A stretch of DNA of 64,000 nt from positions 806,001 through 870,000 of the forward strand of contig NZ_CABPSN010000001.1 of NCBI RefSeq assembly GCF_902459565.1, given 5' to 3'. This DNA is from Pandoraea aquatica (GTDB lineage Bacteria; Pseudomonadota; Gammaproteobacteria; Burkholderiales; Burkholderiaceae). Below are positions 14,728 through 22,902 of the stretch, in pieces (the first letter of the stretch is position 1; each line of letters starts with the position of its first letter). The notes beneath the pieces were generated by a model. The model ran no database searches and had not been told where the DNA came from. It saw only the letters and a list, made by a program, of their open reading frames with translations. Both the position numbers and the translations under genes were made by a program.

Positions 14728-17466
14728 ATGAAGTACATAGACACCGATGCGCTTTTGCGCATGACGGAGACTCTCGCTCTGACACACGAAGGCAGGGACT
14801 ACGTGCGCCAGAGCATCCTTAACGAAGGCCCATCGCGGAAGGTCGAGTCCAAGGTAGGTAACGTTGTTACCAAATACGTGAATCGGCTCACCAACGTCAG
14901 CGAGACGGCTGAGAGTTTGGTGGAGTACGCTGCGACCATGTCCTACGAGATGTCACTCGCCACGGACTATTACGCGAGTCAACCACCGCCCATCCACTAT
15001 CGGCAAACTGTTCATCGTTTGATGAAGGGCAGAGAGTCCACCTACAACTCCCCCACCCAGTACACGGCAGACTTTCTCGTCGTGGAAGACGGGCAAGTCT
15101 TCGTAGATGAGTGGAAGACTGAGGCAGAACTGCAGACACTTGTAGCAAAGCAGCCATACAGATACCAGAACGATTCGGGAGTCTGGAAGTGCCCGGAGCG
15201 CCAAGATGAGTTTGGCAGGCTTGGGATTACCTATCGGCTGCGTGCGAACACGGAAATATCGCCAACGCTTCGAGATAACGTCGAGTACCTTCAGACCTAC
15301 ATCGCGTCAGAAGCAGCACCGGTGCCGGGAGCCAACCTTGAATGCATCCTGACCGTTCTGAAAGACAGCGCACTGGAATCCACGACGATTGAGCAGCTCA
15401 TGTCGCGCTCATGCGGATTGGAGGTTTCAGCATCGGGTGAGCAGGTGAAAGTTCAGTACTTCACCATCGACCACGTCCACAAAGCACTTGTGGACAGACA
15501 GATTCTGGCTGACTGGGAAGAGGACCTTTTTGGCGAGCAACATCGGGCCATTGTTTGCCTGTCGCAAAAAGCCCTGGACGCCCTCCGAAGCTCGAGACCA
15601 GCCCGTCACCTCGTGCAGTGGCAGGTCGACTTCGCGCTTAGAGAAGGCGCGATTTTCGAACTCGATTCCGAGACGTTCGAAATACACACGGTAAGTCCTG
15701 ATGACGTGCATTTGGTGAGCGAAGGCGGCAAGGCTCTCTCCATCTCTCGTCGAGAGTTTGCAAGGCGATTCGGCACCGACATTCGGCCAGTGCGTCAGGA
15801 CGGTGACTCTCCAACAGAGTCCCTGCGCCACGTCACGGTGAAAGAGTTGAATCAAGCGACGAATCGACGCCTGCAAGTCAATGCATTTCGACTCGGGAAG
15901 AATGTCGGCGCCGCAAGCCGCCGCTCGCTACAGCGCTGGACGCAACTGATACGTCTCGCCGGCACAAGCGATGTCGCGCAAATCATCGCCCTTTTGCCAA
16001 AAGTACGTCGCGGCAATCGAACTAAGCGGTATGACCCGGCGCATGACGAACTCCTCAGCAAGGTCGAAGCGGACGGAAATACTCCGACGAACCCCACCGG
16101 GAAGTTTAGCTACAAGCAGTACGTGACGGCTTGCGAGAAGGCCGGACTCAAGCCACTTTCGACCAAATGGTACTACCACCAAAGTAAGGCGCTAAAGGAC
16201 ACAACTCTTCGCCTCGGCGCCAGACGCGCGTATCAGTTGCAAGCGCAGGTCTTGAACCTTGAGCGAGGAGACTCGATTCAAGGCTTACACCCGTTTCATG
16301 TAGTCCACATCGACCACACACAACTCGACTGTTACGTCGTGATTCGGACGCGCCATGGCGAGAAGCGAAAAATCCGACCGTGGTTGACCGTCGCTTTCGA
16401 TGCGTATTCACGGACGGTGCTGGCGTTGTACATCTCGGCGCATCCGCCGAATTTCGCGTCGGTGATGATGGTTCTTCGCGAAATGGTGTCCCGACATCGC
16501 AGAAAACCGGACATTCTAATCGTCGACAACGGCGCCGAATTCAGGTCCGACGCAATGCATTACTGGTGCGTGTCATTCAACATCCATCTCCGCTTTCGGC
16601 CAGCGCATCACCCTCGCTTTGGCAGCGTACTTGAGCGCTGGTTTGGAACAAGTAACACCGAATGCATACACAACCTGATTGGAAATACGAAGGCAACGAA
16701 GCACGTTCGAACGATGACAAAGTCAGTCAATCCGCTCAATGCAGACCTGCTGGATTTCCCGGTGCTACATGCGTTGCTGGACTACTACGCATACCACGTT
16801 TACAACACCGCCCCGCACTCCGCCACGCATGTATCACCTGCAGACGCACTGGCTTTCGGATACGAACGTACGGGTAATCGGCCGCATCAGCAGGTCGAAT
16901 ATGACGAGGATTTCTACCTGCGTACTTGCATTCCTTTCACTCGAGGCGGGGTGCGAAAAGTCGAGTCGGATGGTGTTCTCTTCTACGAGATTCCCTACTT
17001 TCACGAAAAGCTCTCGCATGCCATCGGCATGACGATTCCCGCCGTATACGACCCGTGGAACTGCGGGCACATTTACGTAGCATTGGGTGGGGAGTGGCTC
17101 AAATGCGTTTGCAAGCTCACGGCGAAGCTGGAGAAGCTCAGTCACTGGGAACTAAGGTATGTATTTGACGCGATTCGCGTGGTCACCAAGGATGCCAAGA
17201 AGTCTGGCGTGAATAACCGCGTCATCACACTAGAAATAATTGAACGCTTCATAGACGCGTACCTAGACGGAAGACTGAACGAAATCGCGTCACCTTCTAA
17301 TAGGAATCGGCGCTCACCGCCTCCGGACAACAACCTGCATGAGATTAGCGAAACGCCCGCGCCAGAGAACACACCACTGGCAGATGACGCGCTGACAGAC
17401 ACCCATCCACCCGCCAGAGAAGAAAAAGACGACCATGCGGACGTCGAAATTCTGGAGCAATTCTGA
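14728..17466 (+). CDS. tnsAB: TnsA-TnsB fusion transposase of a Tn7-like element
   Basis: 912 residues from the ATG at 14728; the frame extends to a GTG at 14617 right behind a stop, which is less likely. The N-terminal part is a TnsA endonuclease: E66 (ESLVEY), D115 (ADFLV) and E128-W-K130 match the E, D, QxK triad of Tn7 TnsA (E63, D114, K132), which cuts the 5' ends of the transposon. The remainder is TnsB: an HTH-containing region, then a DDE core with D529 (HIDHTQLD), D600 (VDNGAEF) and E636 (VLERWFGT), a D-35-E spacing, which cuts and joins the 3' ends. An acidic tail ends it. It is followed by tnsC and tniQ. Confidence 0.92.
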   Translation: MKYIDTDALLRMTETLALTHEGRDYVRQSILNEGPSRKVESKVGNVVTKYVNRLTNVSETAESLVEYAATMSYEMSLATDYYASQPPPIHYRQTVHRLMKGRESTYNSPTQYTADFLVVEDGQVFVDEWKTEAELQTLVAKQPYRYQNDSGVWKCPERQDEFGRLGITYRLRANTEISPTLRDNVEYLQTYIASEAAPVPGANLECILTVLKDSALESTTIEQLMSRSCGLEVSASGEQVKVQYFTIDHVHKALVDRQILADWEEDLFGEQHRAIVCLSQKALDALRSSRPARHLVQWQVDFALREGAIFELDSETFEIHTVSPDDVHLVSEGGKALSISRREFARRFGTDIRPVRQDGDSPTESLRHVTVKELNQATNRRLQVNAFRLGKNVGAASRRSLQRWTQLIRLAGTSDVAQIIALLPKVRRGNRTKRYDPAHDELLSKVEADGNTPTNPTGKFSYKQYVTACEKAGLKPLSTKWYYHQSKALKDTTLRLGARRAYQLQAQVLNLERGDSIQGLHPFHVVHIDHTQLDCYVVIRTRHGEKRKIRPWLTVAFDAYSRTVLALYISAHPPNFASVMMVLREMVSRHRRKPDILIVDNGAEFRSDAMHYWCVSFNIHLRFRPAHHPRFGSVLERWFGTSNTECIHNLIGNTKATKHVRTMTKSVNPLNADLLDFPVLHALLDYYAYHVYNTAPHSATHVSPADALAFGYERTGNRPHQQVEYDEDFYLRTCIPFTRGGVRKVESDGVLFYEIPYFHEKLSHAIGMTIPAVYDPWNCGHIYVALGGEWLKCVCKLTAKLEKLSHWELRYVFDAIRVVTKDAKKSGVNNRVITLEIIERFIDAYLDGRLNEIASPSNRNRRSPPPDNNLHEISETPAPENTPLADDALTDTHPPAREEKDDHADVEILEQF

Positions 17467-17476
17467 GAGACTCAAA

Positions 17477-18628
17477 ATGATACTTCGCCCCACATTGGAA
17501 ATGGCTCAGCAGGGAGGCCTGGACCTCAAACTGCAATACCTGAAGGACACGATTCGCCTCCCGCATAGAAATATGATAGACGCGCTCGACCGCATTCGCA
17601 CGTCAATTGCTCCCTTCGCAAGCGGTAACCTCACAACCGTCGTGGGGCCACCCGGAATTGGCAAGACGAAGCTTGGGGAAAAGATTCTCGAGGACACGAT
17701 ATCGCTATATGCGGACGAAATGCGTGCAGACCCCTCATTTATCCCCGTCATTAAACTTGACGTCCCGCCCTGCAAGTCGAAGTCGAGCACATTTCCCTGG
17801 CGAGATTTCTACAGAGCCATCTTGCACGAACTCATGGTCCCCGAGGCGGACCTCCCCGCTCAGTTCTCGCAACGACCGGGAACAAGTTCCGTCCTTGGAA
17901 CGCGAGCACCTGGAGAGGAATCGGCCATACATTTTGCTCAATACGTAGCAGGCCAAGCTCTATCGAGACGACGAACAAAAGTCGTCATCCTCGACGAGTG
18001 TATTCACTTCGCGAACGCGTTGCACTCATCCCAAGATTGGGGCAACGTCCTCAAATCGCTCGCCAACAATAAGTCCATTACGTTCCTACTTCTCGGTGCA
18101 TACGGCACAGAGACGATTGTTCGAGCGAGCGGACAGTTGGCGAGGCGAACGGACATTATTCATTTTCCCAGATACGGAAATACTCCAGAAGATGTAAAGG
18201 CGTTTCGCTCGGTCGTCGCTTCCGTGCAAGCTCGCTTCCCTCTAGCAGGCGCCAAGTTCGAGCACCTTTGGAAAGACCTACTTTTGGGAAGTTTTGGAAT
18301 CACTGGCCAATTCATCCGCATCCTTATGACGGCGCTCCGGCTCCTCGAGCAGATGAACAAGGGGAAGGACATCAATTCATGCAAATGGAGCGACGACATT
18401 GTCTATGCGGCAATGCCTTCGCCCGAAGAGTTCGAGAGTATTTCGGATGAGACTGTCAAGGGTGAGTTCTGCATCACGCCCTTCCTCAGAAGGCCAGCGA
18501 AGGATGCAATGACCAGCCTCCGCGCCAAGCACAAGGAGGCGATTTTGTTCCAGACGAAACTGCGAAAGGCCGCATCCTCGTCGACACGGGCAAAGCGCTC
18601 CAACAAAGCAAAGGCAGCAAATGCTTGA
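17477..18628 (+). CDS. tnsC: TnsC-like AAA+ transposition regulator
   Basis: 383 residues from the ATG at 17477 (GAGAG upstream); an alternative ATG at 17435 would overlap tnsAB. Walker A GPPGIGKT at 57-64, Walker B VVILDE with D173/E174, and a sensor-like region LLLGAYGTE. This is the ATPase that links target-bound TniQ to the TnsAB transposase and polymerises on DNA. The Lys/Arg/Ser-rich tail (AASSSTRAKRSNKAKAA) probably contacts DNA or TnsAB. The next gene overlaps its stop by 8 bases, so translation is coupled. Confidence 0.9.
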   Translation: MILRPTLEMAQQGGLDLKLQYLKDTIRLPHRNMIDALDRIRTSIAPFASGNLTTVVGPPGIGKTKLGEKILEDTISLYADEMRADPSFIPVIKLDVPPCKSKSSTFPWRDFYRAILHELMVPEADLPAQFSQRPGTSSVLGTRAPGEESAIHFAQYVAGQALSRRRTKVVILDECIHFANALHSSQDWGNVLKSLANNKSITFLLLGAYGTETIVRASGQLARRTDIIHFPRYGNTPEDVKAFRSVVASVQARFPLAGAKFEHLWKDLLLGSFGITGQFIRILMTALRLLEQMNKGKDINSCKWSDDIVYAAMPSPEEFESISDETVKGEFCITPFLRRPAKDAMTSLRAKHKEAILFQTKLRKAASSSTRAKRSNKAKAANA

Positions 18629-19946
18629 AGCACTTCTTGAGGCCCAAGGCATACCAACGCGCGCTTACTTCCCGGACGTTGCCCCACTGGGCGTGGACGG
18701 TGCGACTCGTGAAAACCTCTTCAGCTTAGTGTGCAGAATTGCGCTCAGTCATTACGTTCACCCGCACGCGGTCGCTGAGAACAAAGTGTGGCCAATCGTT
18801 AAGCACATGCCGGGAATGGGCGGAAGCGCTTTTTCGCATGGATGGAAGGAAGGAACAATGTCGGGATTCGGTCCTATGGCAAAAGCATGGGTGCACGGCA
18901 TGAACACGCTTTGTGTTCGCGATGACCTAGACCGGTTGACGTTACTCCCTCTCGAAGCCTGGCTGCATGGATATCGACTAGGTCTTTGTCCGGGGCGTCA
19001 CTGCCCTGCCTGCGTCGAGAACGACCTCAGCTCCCCATTGGGCCCGTATGACCGCTTGCTTTGGACGCTTCCAATGGTCAACGCGTGCCCGATTCATGAG
19101 GTGCGTCTGCTTGATTACTGCGCCTGCGGTCGAACAGCGGCTCGCACGTATTTCACCCCCGGCCGATGCAGACATTGCGATGAGCCCCTCGCTATTTCGC
19201 CTGCAGAACCGGCAGACGCTCGCTCAGTCGACGTTGCGCGCAGAGTCGCCAGACTGCTCGACGCTGCGTCAGCGTTCAAACACATCACTCCGAGGCATGA
19301 CCGGACCGCTCAGTTTTTGAGTCACGCCATAAAGGCACACTACGGAGGAAAGTACTGTGTATTCGCACGAGAATTCGACGAGTCAAAATCGAATGTGCAT
19401 GGCTGGGTCAATGCCAAAACTACGCCTTCGCTTCCAGTACTCTTGAAACTCTCTCAGTTCTTCGACGTGCCAGTGGAAGACACCATCCTTGGAAACAAAC
19501 CAGACACGTGTGTACAGGGACTGAGAACATGTGCCCCCGAACTGGTCGAGAGACAAAGACGCAACGCGAGCACAATTATCGATTGGGCCGCGACTCGTGA
19601 TTCCATTGAAAGCGACCTCGCGAATCCGCTGTCGTCGCGAACCCTTGGGGAGATTGCCACATCCCTCGGCATCGGGATGCGGACTCTGAGAAAGGAACTG
19701 CCCGAACTTTGCGATGCCGTCTTTCAACGGACGAAAACGCGCATCCGCAATAAAGCAATCGTTCGAGTATCAGTTCGTAGGGACCACTATCTTGAGACCC
19801 ACGCACGGCTTTCCAGAGTTGCGGGGCGCTCGGTATCACGGCGCAAGGTGTTGGCTGCCGCCACAGAATGCCGATATGACCGTACAGAAGCCAATCAATT
19901 CCAACAGAAGGCCGTGAAACGCTTCGCTCTGGCGAGCCGCAACTGA
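18621..19946 (+). CDS. tniQ: TniQ/TnsD-family target-site selection protein
   Basis: 441 residues. The N-terminal TniQ domain has zinc ligands in order: C123, C128, C131 (CPGRHCPAC), C156 and H159 (ACPIHE), C167 and C169 (YCACG), C183 and C186 (CRHC). The C-terminal half has helix-turn-helix-like segments (SLPVLLKLSQFFDVPVED; RTLGEIATSLGIGMRTLRKEL). Long TniQ proteins of this kind (TnsD type) recognise a fixed chromosomal site. The tRNA-Leu gene begins only 155 bp after the stop, which makes it the probable attachment target. No Cas gene is nearby, so RNA-guided targeting is not indicated. Confidence 0.88.
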   Translation: MLEALLEAQGIPTRAYFPDVAPLGVDGATRENLFSLVCRIALSHYVHPHAVAENKVWPIVKHMPGMGGSAFSHGWKEGTMSGFGPMAKAWVHGMNTLCVRDDLDRLTLLPLEAWLHGYRLGLCPGRHCPACVENDLSSPLGPYDRLLWTLPMVNACPIHEVRLLDYCACGRTAARTYFTPGRCRHCDEPLAISPAEPADARSVDVARRVARLLDAASAFKHITPRHDRTAQFLSHAIKAHYGGKYCVFAREFDESKSNVHGWVNAKTTPSLPVLLKLSQFFDVPVEDTILGNKPDTCVQGLRTCAPELVERQRRNASTIIDWAATRDSIESDLANPLSSRTLGEIATSLGIGMRTLRKELPELCDAVFQRTKTRIRNKAIVRVSVRRDHYLETHARLSRVAGRSVSRRKVLAAATECRYDRTEANQFQQKAVKRFALASRN

Positions 19947-20029
19947 TGAAATATCGCGACGGAAGCTGAGCACGGCTTTCGTCGCCACGCGCTTTCTCGC
20001 CAAATGAGAATCAAGGGGGATTTTAGGAA

Positions 20030-20071
20030 CCATAAGTTGTCGTTTACCGCCAACTTATGGGTAACTCGACA
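20030..20071. repeat. Candidate transposon end with paired TnsB-type sites
   Basis: CCATAAGTTG (20030-20039) and its exact inverse CAACTTATGG (20051-20060) lie between tniQ and the tRNA. Read toward tniQ from 20071, the sequence starts TGTCGAGTTACCCATAAG: a TGT terminus and CCATAA-type sites as seen in ends of Tn7-like elements. A terminus at 20071 would lie 29 bp from the tRNA 3' end. The partner end was not found, so the boundary is tentative. Confidence 0.45.
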
Positions 20072-20100
20072 CCTACGAAACCGATGCCAAAACGGGGAGT

Positions 20101-20187
20101 TGGTGCGAGGAAGGGGACTCGAACCCCTACACCCTTTCGGGCGTCAGGACCTAAACCTGGTGCGTCTACCAATTTCGCCATCCTCGC
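20101..20187 (-). tRNA. tRNA-Leu, anticodon TAG
   Basis: Class II tRNA of 87 bases including an encoded CCA. On the minus strand the acceptor strand GCGAGGA pairs with the 3' strand TCCTCGC, the anticodon loop TTTAGGT gives anticodon TAG, a long variable arm (GACGCCCGAAAGGGTG) is present, and the T-loop is GGTTCGAGTCC. It is the likely target or neighbour of the Tn7-like insertion to its left. Confidence 0.95.
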
Positions 20188-20513
20188 AGCCCGTGGGTGT
20201 CGTTACCTTTTAGGTGCGACATCCCGGCATCGGGTCGACGACATGCTTGCGTCCTGTCGGACATGAAAAAGGGCGACTTGTCGCCGCCCCGCTGCATGCG
20301 TCAAAGCAGGCGCGTATTCTACACGAACCATTTTCGACCGGCAATCTCCGCTCGAGCCCGCGCCGTCCCACGCGTCCACTCGGCTCGCAATGCTAGAATT
20401 CGCACCAATTCATGGCTTCTGCCCCGCCGCGCACTTGAGCCCTTGAGCGATTACGCGCCCAAGCGCCTGCGCACCGATTTCCGGGCACCTGACCAAACCG
20501 ATACCCCATTCGC
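20188..20513. other. 326-bp gap between tRNA-Leu and the squalene-synthase homologue
   Basis: No gene supported. It should contain the minus-strand promoter of the tRNA and the plus-strand promoter of the following gene. The only clear structure is the minus-strand terminator-like hairpin at 20266-20285. Confidence 0.5.
20266..20285 (-). terminator. Intrinsic terminator-like hairpin upstream of tRNA-Leu
   Basis: Minus strand GGCGAC-AA-GTCGCC (20285-20272) followed by CTTTTT (to 20266). It faces toward the tRNA, so it would stop minus-strand transcription from the right or attenuate the tRNA transcript. Confidence 0.5.
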
Positions 20514-21389
20514 ATGCAACCCCACGAGACCGCCGACGACGCCTCCGGCTCCCCCGCCACCTCCACCCAGGCCAACGCATACTGCCGCCAGAAAGCAGGC
20601 CCGCCCGGATCCGCGCTCTACTACGCCTTGCTTCAACTCCCGCCGTCCAAGCGCGACGACGCCTACGCCGTCCACGCCTTTTGTCAGGAAATCGCCGATA
20701 TCCACTCGGCCGTTCATGACCCCGGCGTCGCGCACGCAAAGCTCGACTGGTGGCGTCAGGAACTGGCGCGCCTCTTTGCAGGCAACCCCGCACATCCGGT
20801 CACGCGAGCACTGCTTCCCGTCGTACAGAACAGCAAGCTCGCGCGCGAAGCTTTCGAAGCCGTCCTGCACGGTGCCGAGATGGATCTCTCGCAGATGCGT
20901 TATCTCGACTTCGCCGGCCTCACGCACTATTGCGACGCCGCCGGCGGTGCCCCCGCAGAACTCGCGTCCCAAGTCTACGGCTTCGACGATCCGCAAACGC
21001 CCGCCCTCGCTCGCGCCCTCGGTCATGCCATCACGCTCGGCCGACGTGTCACCGATGCCGGTGTCGACGCGCGCTCCGGTTACGTCTACTTCCCCATCGA
21101 CGAGCTTCAGCGCTTCGGCGTCACCGCCGCCGATATCCAAAACGGCAAGTACTCGCCCGCCTTCGTCGAACTCATGAAGTTCCAGCACGCACGCGCACGT
21201 CAAGCCATCATCGACGCCGCCGCCAAGATTCCGAAACAGGATCGTCGTAAGCAACGGCCGCTGCTCGCCCTCGCGGCGCTGCAATTGGCATTGATGGACG
21301 AGGTCGCAGCAAGCGACTATCAAGTGCTGCATCAGCGCATCGACCTGACGCCGCTGCGTAAATTCTGGCGAGCGTGGCGCGCGCGCTGA
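20514..21389 (+). CDS. Squalene/phytoene synthase family protein (HpnD-like, altered active site)
   Basis: 291 residues, the normal length for the family. Family landmarks are visible: AYCRQKAGPPGSALYYALLQLP, DWWRQELARLFAG, YCDAAGGAPAELASQVYG, ALGHAITLGRRVTDAG and DARSGYVYFP. In authentic synthases the first aspartate motif is about C-R-x-V-D-D-x-x-D; here it is C57-Q-E-I-A-D-I-H-S, losing two acids. The second, normally RDVGED, is TDAGVD. Presqualene or squalene synthesis is therefore uncertain; it may have reduced or different activity. Faces away from the tRNA; convergent with the DUF1501 gene. Confidence 0.85.
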   Translation: MQPHETADDASGSPATSTQANAYCRQKAGPPGSALYYALLQLPPSKRDDAYAVHAFCQEIADIHSAVHDPGVAHAKLDWWRQELARLFAGNPAHPVTRALLPVVQNSKLAREAFEAVLHGAEMDLSQMRYLDFAGLTHYCDAAGGAPAELASQVYGFDDPQTPALARALGHAITLGRRVTDAGVDARSGYVYFPIDELQRFGVTAADIQNGKYSPAFVELMKFQHARARQAIIDAAAKIPKQDRRKQRPLLALAALQLALMDEVAASDYQVLHQRIDLTPLRKFWRAWRAR

Positions 21390-21488
21390 GCGCGCGAAAT
21401 TGGGACGTCGCGACTGGGCGTGACACGGCGCGTGCCACTGCACCAGAGATCCGCGACCGCCGCAGCCCACGCGGTTGCGCCCCGTCAA

Positions 21489-22715
21489 TCAAACCCGCAA
21501 CACCTCCAACGGCTTGAACCCATCGCCCAGCACGGGTTGCGGGTTCAGGCCCCACCAGCGCTGCAGCACCGTCGCGTAGACGTCGCGGAAGTCGACGGCA
21601 AACGGCAAGTTGCCATTCCCATCCAGACGATCCAGTCTCGGCGCTTCTCCATACAAGCCACCGCGCACGCGTCCGCCTGCGATGAAGTGTGGTGCGACCG
21701 TGCCGTGATCCGTCCCACCACTCTGATTCTCACGCGGACGCCGTCCAAACTCGGCGTACGTCACGATCATCGTCGACTGCCACCGGTTCAACTCCGTCAG
21801 CCCCGCCCGCAACGCCATCATCCCCTGCGACAACTGACGCAACAGGTTCGCCTGCTGCCCCATCTGGTTCTGATGCGTATCGAATCCGTTGAGCGTCAGA
21901 CGCAACACCGCCACGCCCCGCCCCGGCTGCGGCACACCCGCTGACGAATCCGCCGCGGCGACCACCTGCAACGCCGTTTTCACCACGTTACCGAAAGCCC
22001 CCTGCGGCATCGGCGTGCGCAAGACATACTGCCCCTGGCGCGGACGCAGACCGTCCGCCGCCTTCACGATGTCGTTCTCCACCCGCAGCACGTGCGCCAA
22101 CGCCGGATTGCTCACCTGCGCAGCATTCGTCGACGCCAGGCTCGCATCACGTAAAAACTGCGCCGGATTCGTCAGCGTCACCGCCCGCGCGCCACCGCTC
22201 AACGGCCCCAACTCCGCACTGCCGACGATCACACCATCAGCATCGAAACCGGAAGGCACCGACCGCTCCGCAAACGCCCGCGACAACCATCCGTCACGCA
22301 AATACTCATCCGAGCGCGACGCCGTATTCCAGATCTCGATCGACCGGAAGTGCGAAAGATTCGGCTGCGGATACCCCACACCCTGTACGATCGCCAACTC
22401 GTTCGCCTGCCACATCGGCAACAAAGCGCGCATCTCCGGATGCAAACCACTGTGCTCGTCCAACTGCACAACCTGATCACGCTTGACGCCAATCGTCGGA
22501 CGCAAGCTTGCATACATCGCATCCGCATAGGGGATGACCGTGTTCAGCCCATCGTTGCCGCCCTTCAACTCGATCAGGATCAGCAAATTGCCATAGTTGC
22601 CGCCACCGCCCGGCAATATCCCGGACAGATCGCGCGCAGCCGCCAACACCGGCGTCGGTGCCAGCCAAGCCGCCCCGAGACCACCCGCGAACGTCAGAAA
22701 ATCACGTCGACGCAT
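21489..22715 (-). CDS. DUF1501 family protein, Tat-exported
   Basis: 408 residues. The N-terminus MRRRDFLTFAGGLGAAWLAPTPVLAA is a twin-arginine signal. The body is DUF1501, an alkaline-phosphatase-superfamily-like fold: LILIELKGGNDGLNTVIPY, SGLHPEMRALLPMW, FRSIEIWNTAS, TLNGFDTHQNQ, TYAEFGRRPRENQSGGTDHG and GGRVRGGLYG. Function unknown, periplasmic. DUF1501 genes are habitually paired with DUF1800 genes, as here (187 bp upstream on the same strand), so the two probably act together. Confidence 0.92.
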   Translation of the reverse strand: MRRRDFLTFAGGLGAAWLAPTPVLAAARDLSGILPGGGGNYGNLLILIELKGGNDGLNTVIPYADAMYASLRPTIGVKRDQVVQLDEHSGLHPEMRALLPMWQANELAIVQGVGYPQPNLSHFRSIEIWNTASRSDEYLRDGWLSRAFAERSVPSGFDADGVIVGSAELGPLSGGARAVTLTNPAQFLRDASLASTNAAQVSNPALAHVLRVENDIVKAADGLRPRQGQYVLRTPMPQGAFGNVVKTALQVVAAADSSAGVPQPGRGVAVLRLTLNGFDTHQNQMGQQANLLRQLSQGMMALRAGLTELNRWQSTMIVTYAEFGRRPRENQSGGTDHGTVAPHFIAGGRVRGGLYGEAPRLDRLDGNGNLPFAVDFRDVYATVLQRWWGLNPQPVLGDGFKPLEVLRV

Positions 22716-22902
22716 CTCACACCTCTCATGACCCGCCCAAACTCACCGCCTGAGCGCAAGTCGCTAACATACCTGTCACCACACTCGCCATCGCCCTGCA
22801 TCCCAAGCGCCTGAATCGTCTCAGTCACGCGAACTGTCCCGAACGTCCCAATCGTCAAATCCCTCCCCCTCACCCCAGTCATTGCGATCGCCATCGCTTC
22901 GA

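Noticed and set aside
10418-20100. CRISPR array or Cas genes linked to the Tn7-like module
   Set aside because: No evenly spaced direct repeats and no Cas-like proteins were seen anywhere in the accessory region.
20197-21177. 326-codon frame overlapping the squalene-synthase homologue in another frame
   Set aside because: Product is Pro/Ser/Thr/Arg-rich low complexity, typical of a shifted reading of a GC-rich gene; the overlapping frame has real family motifs.
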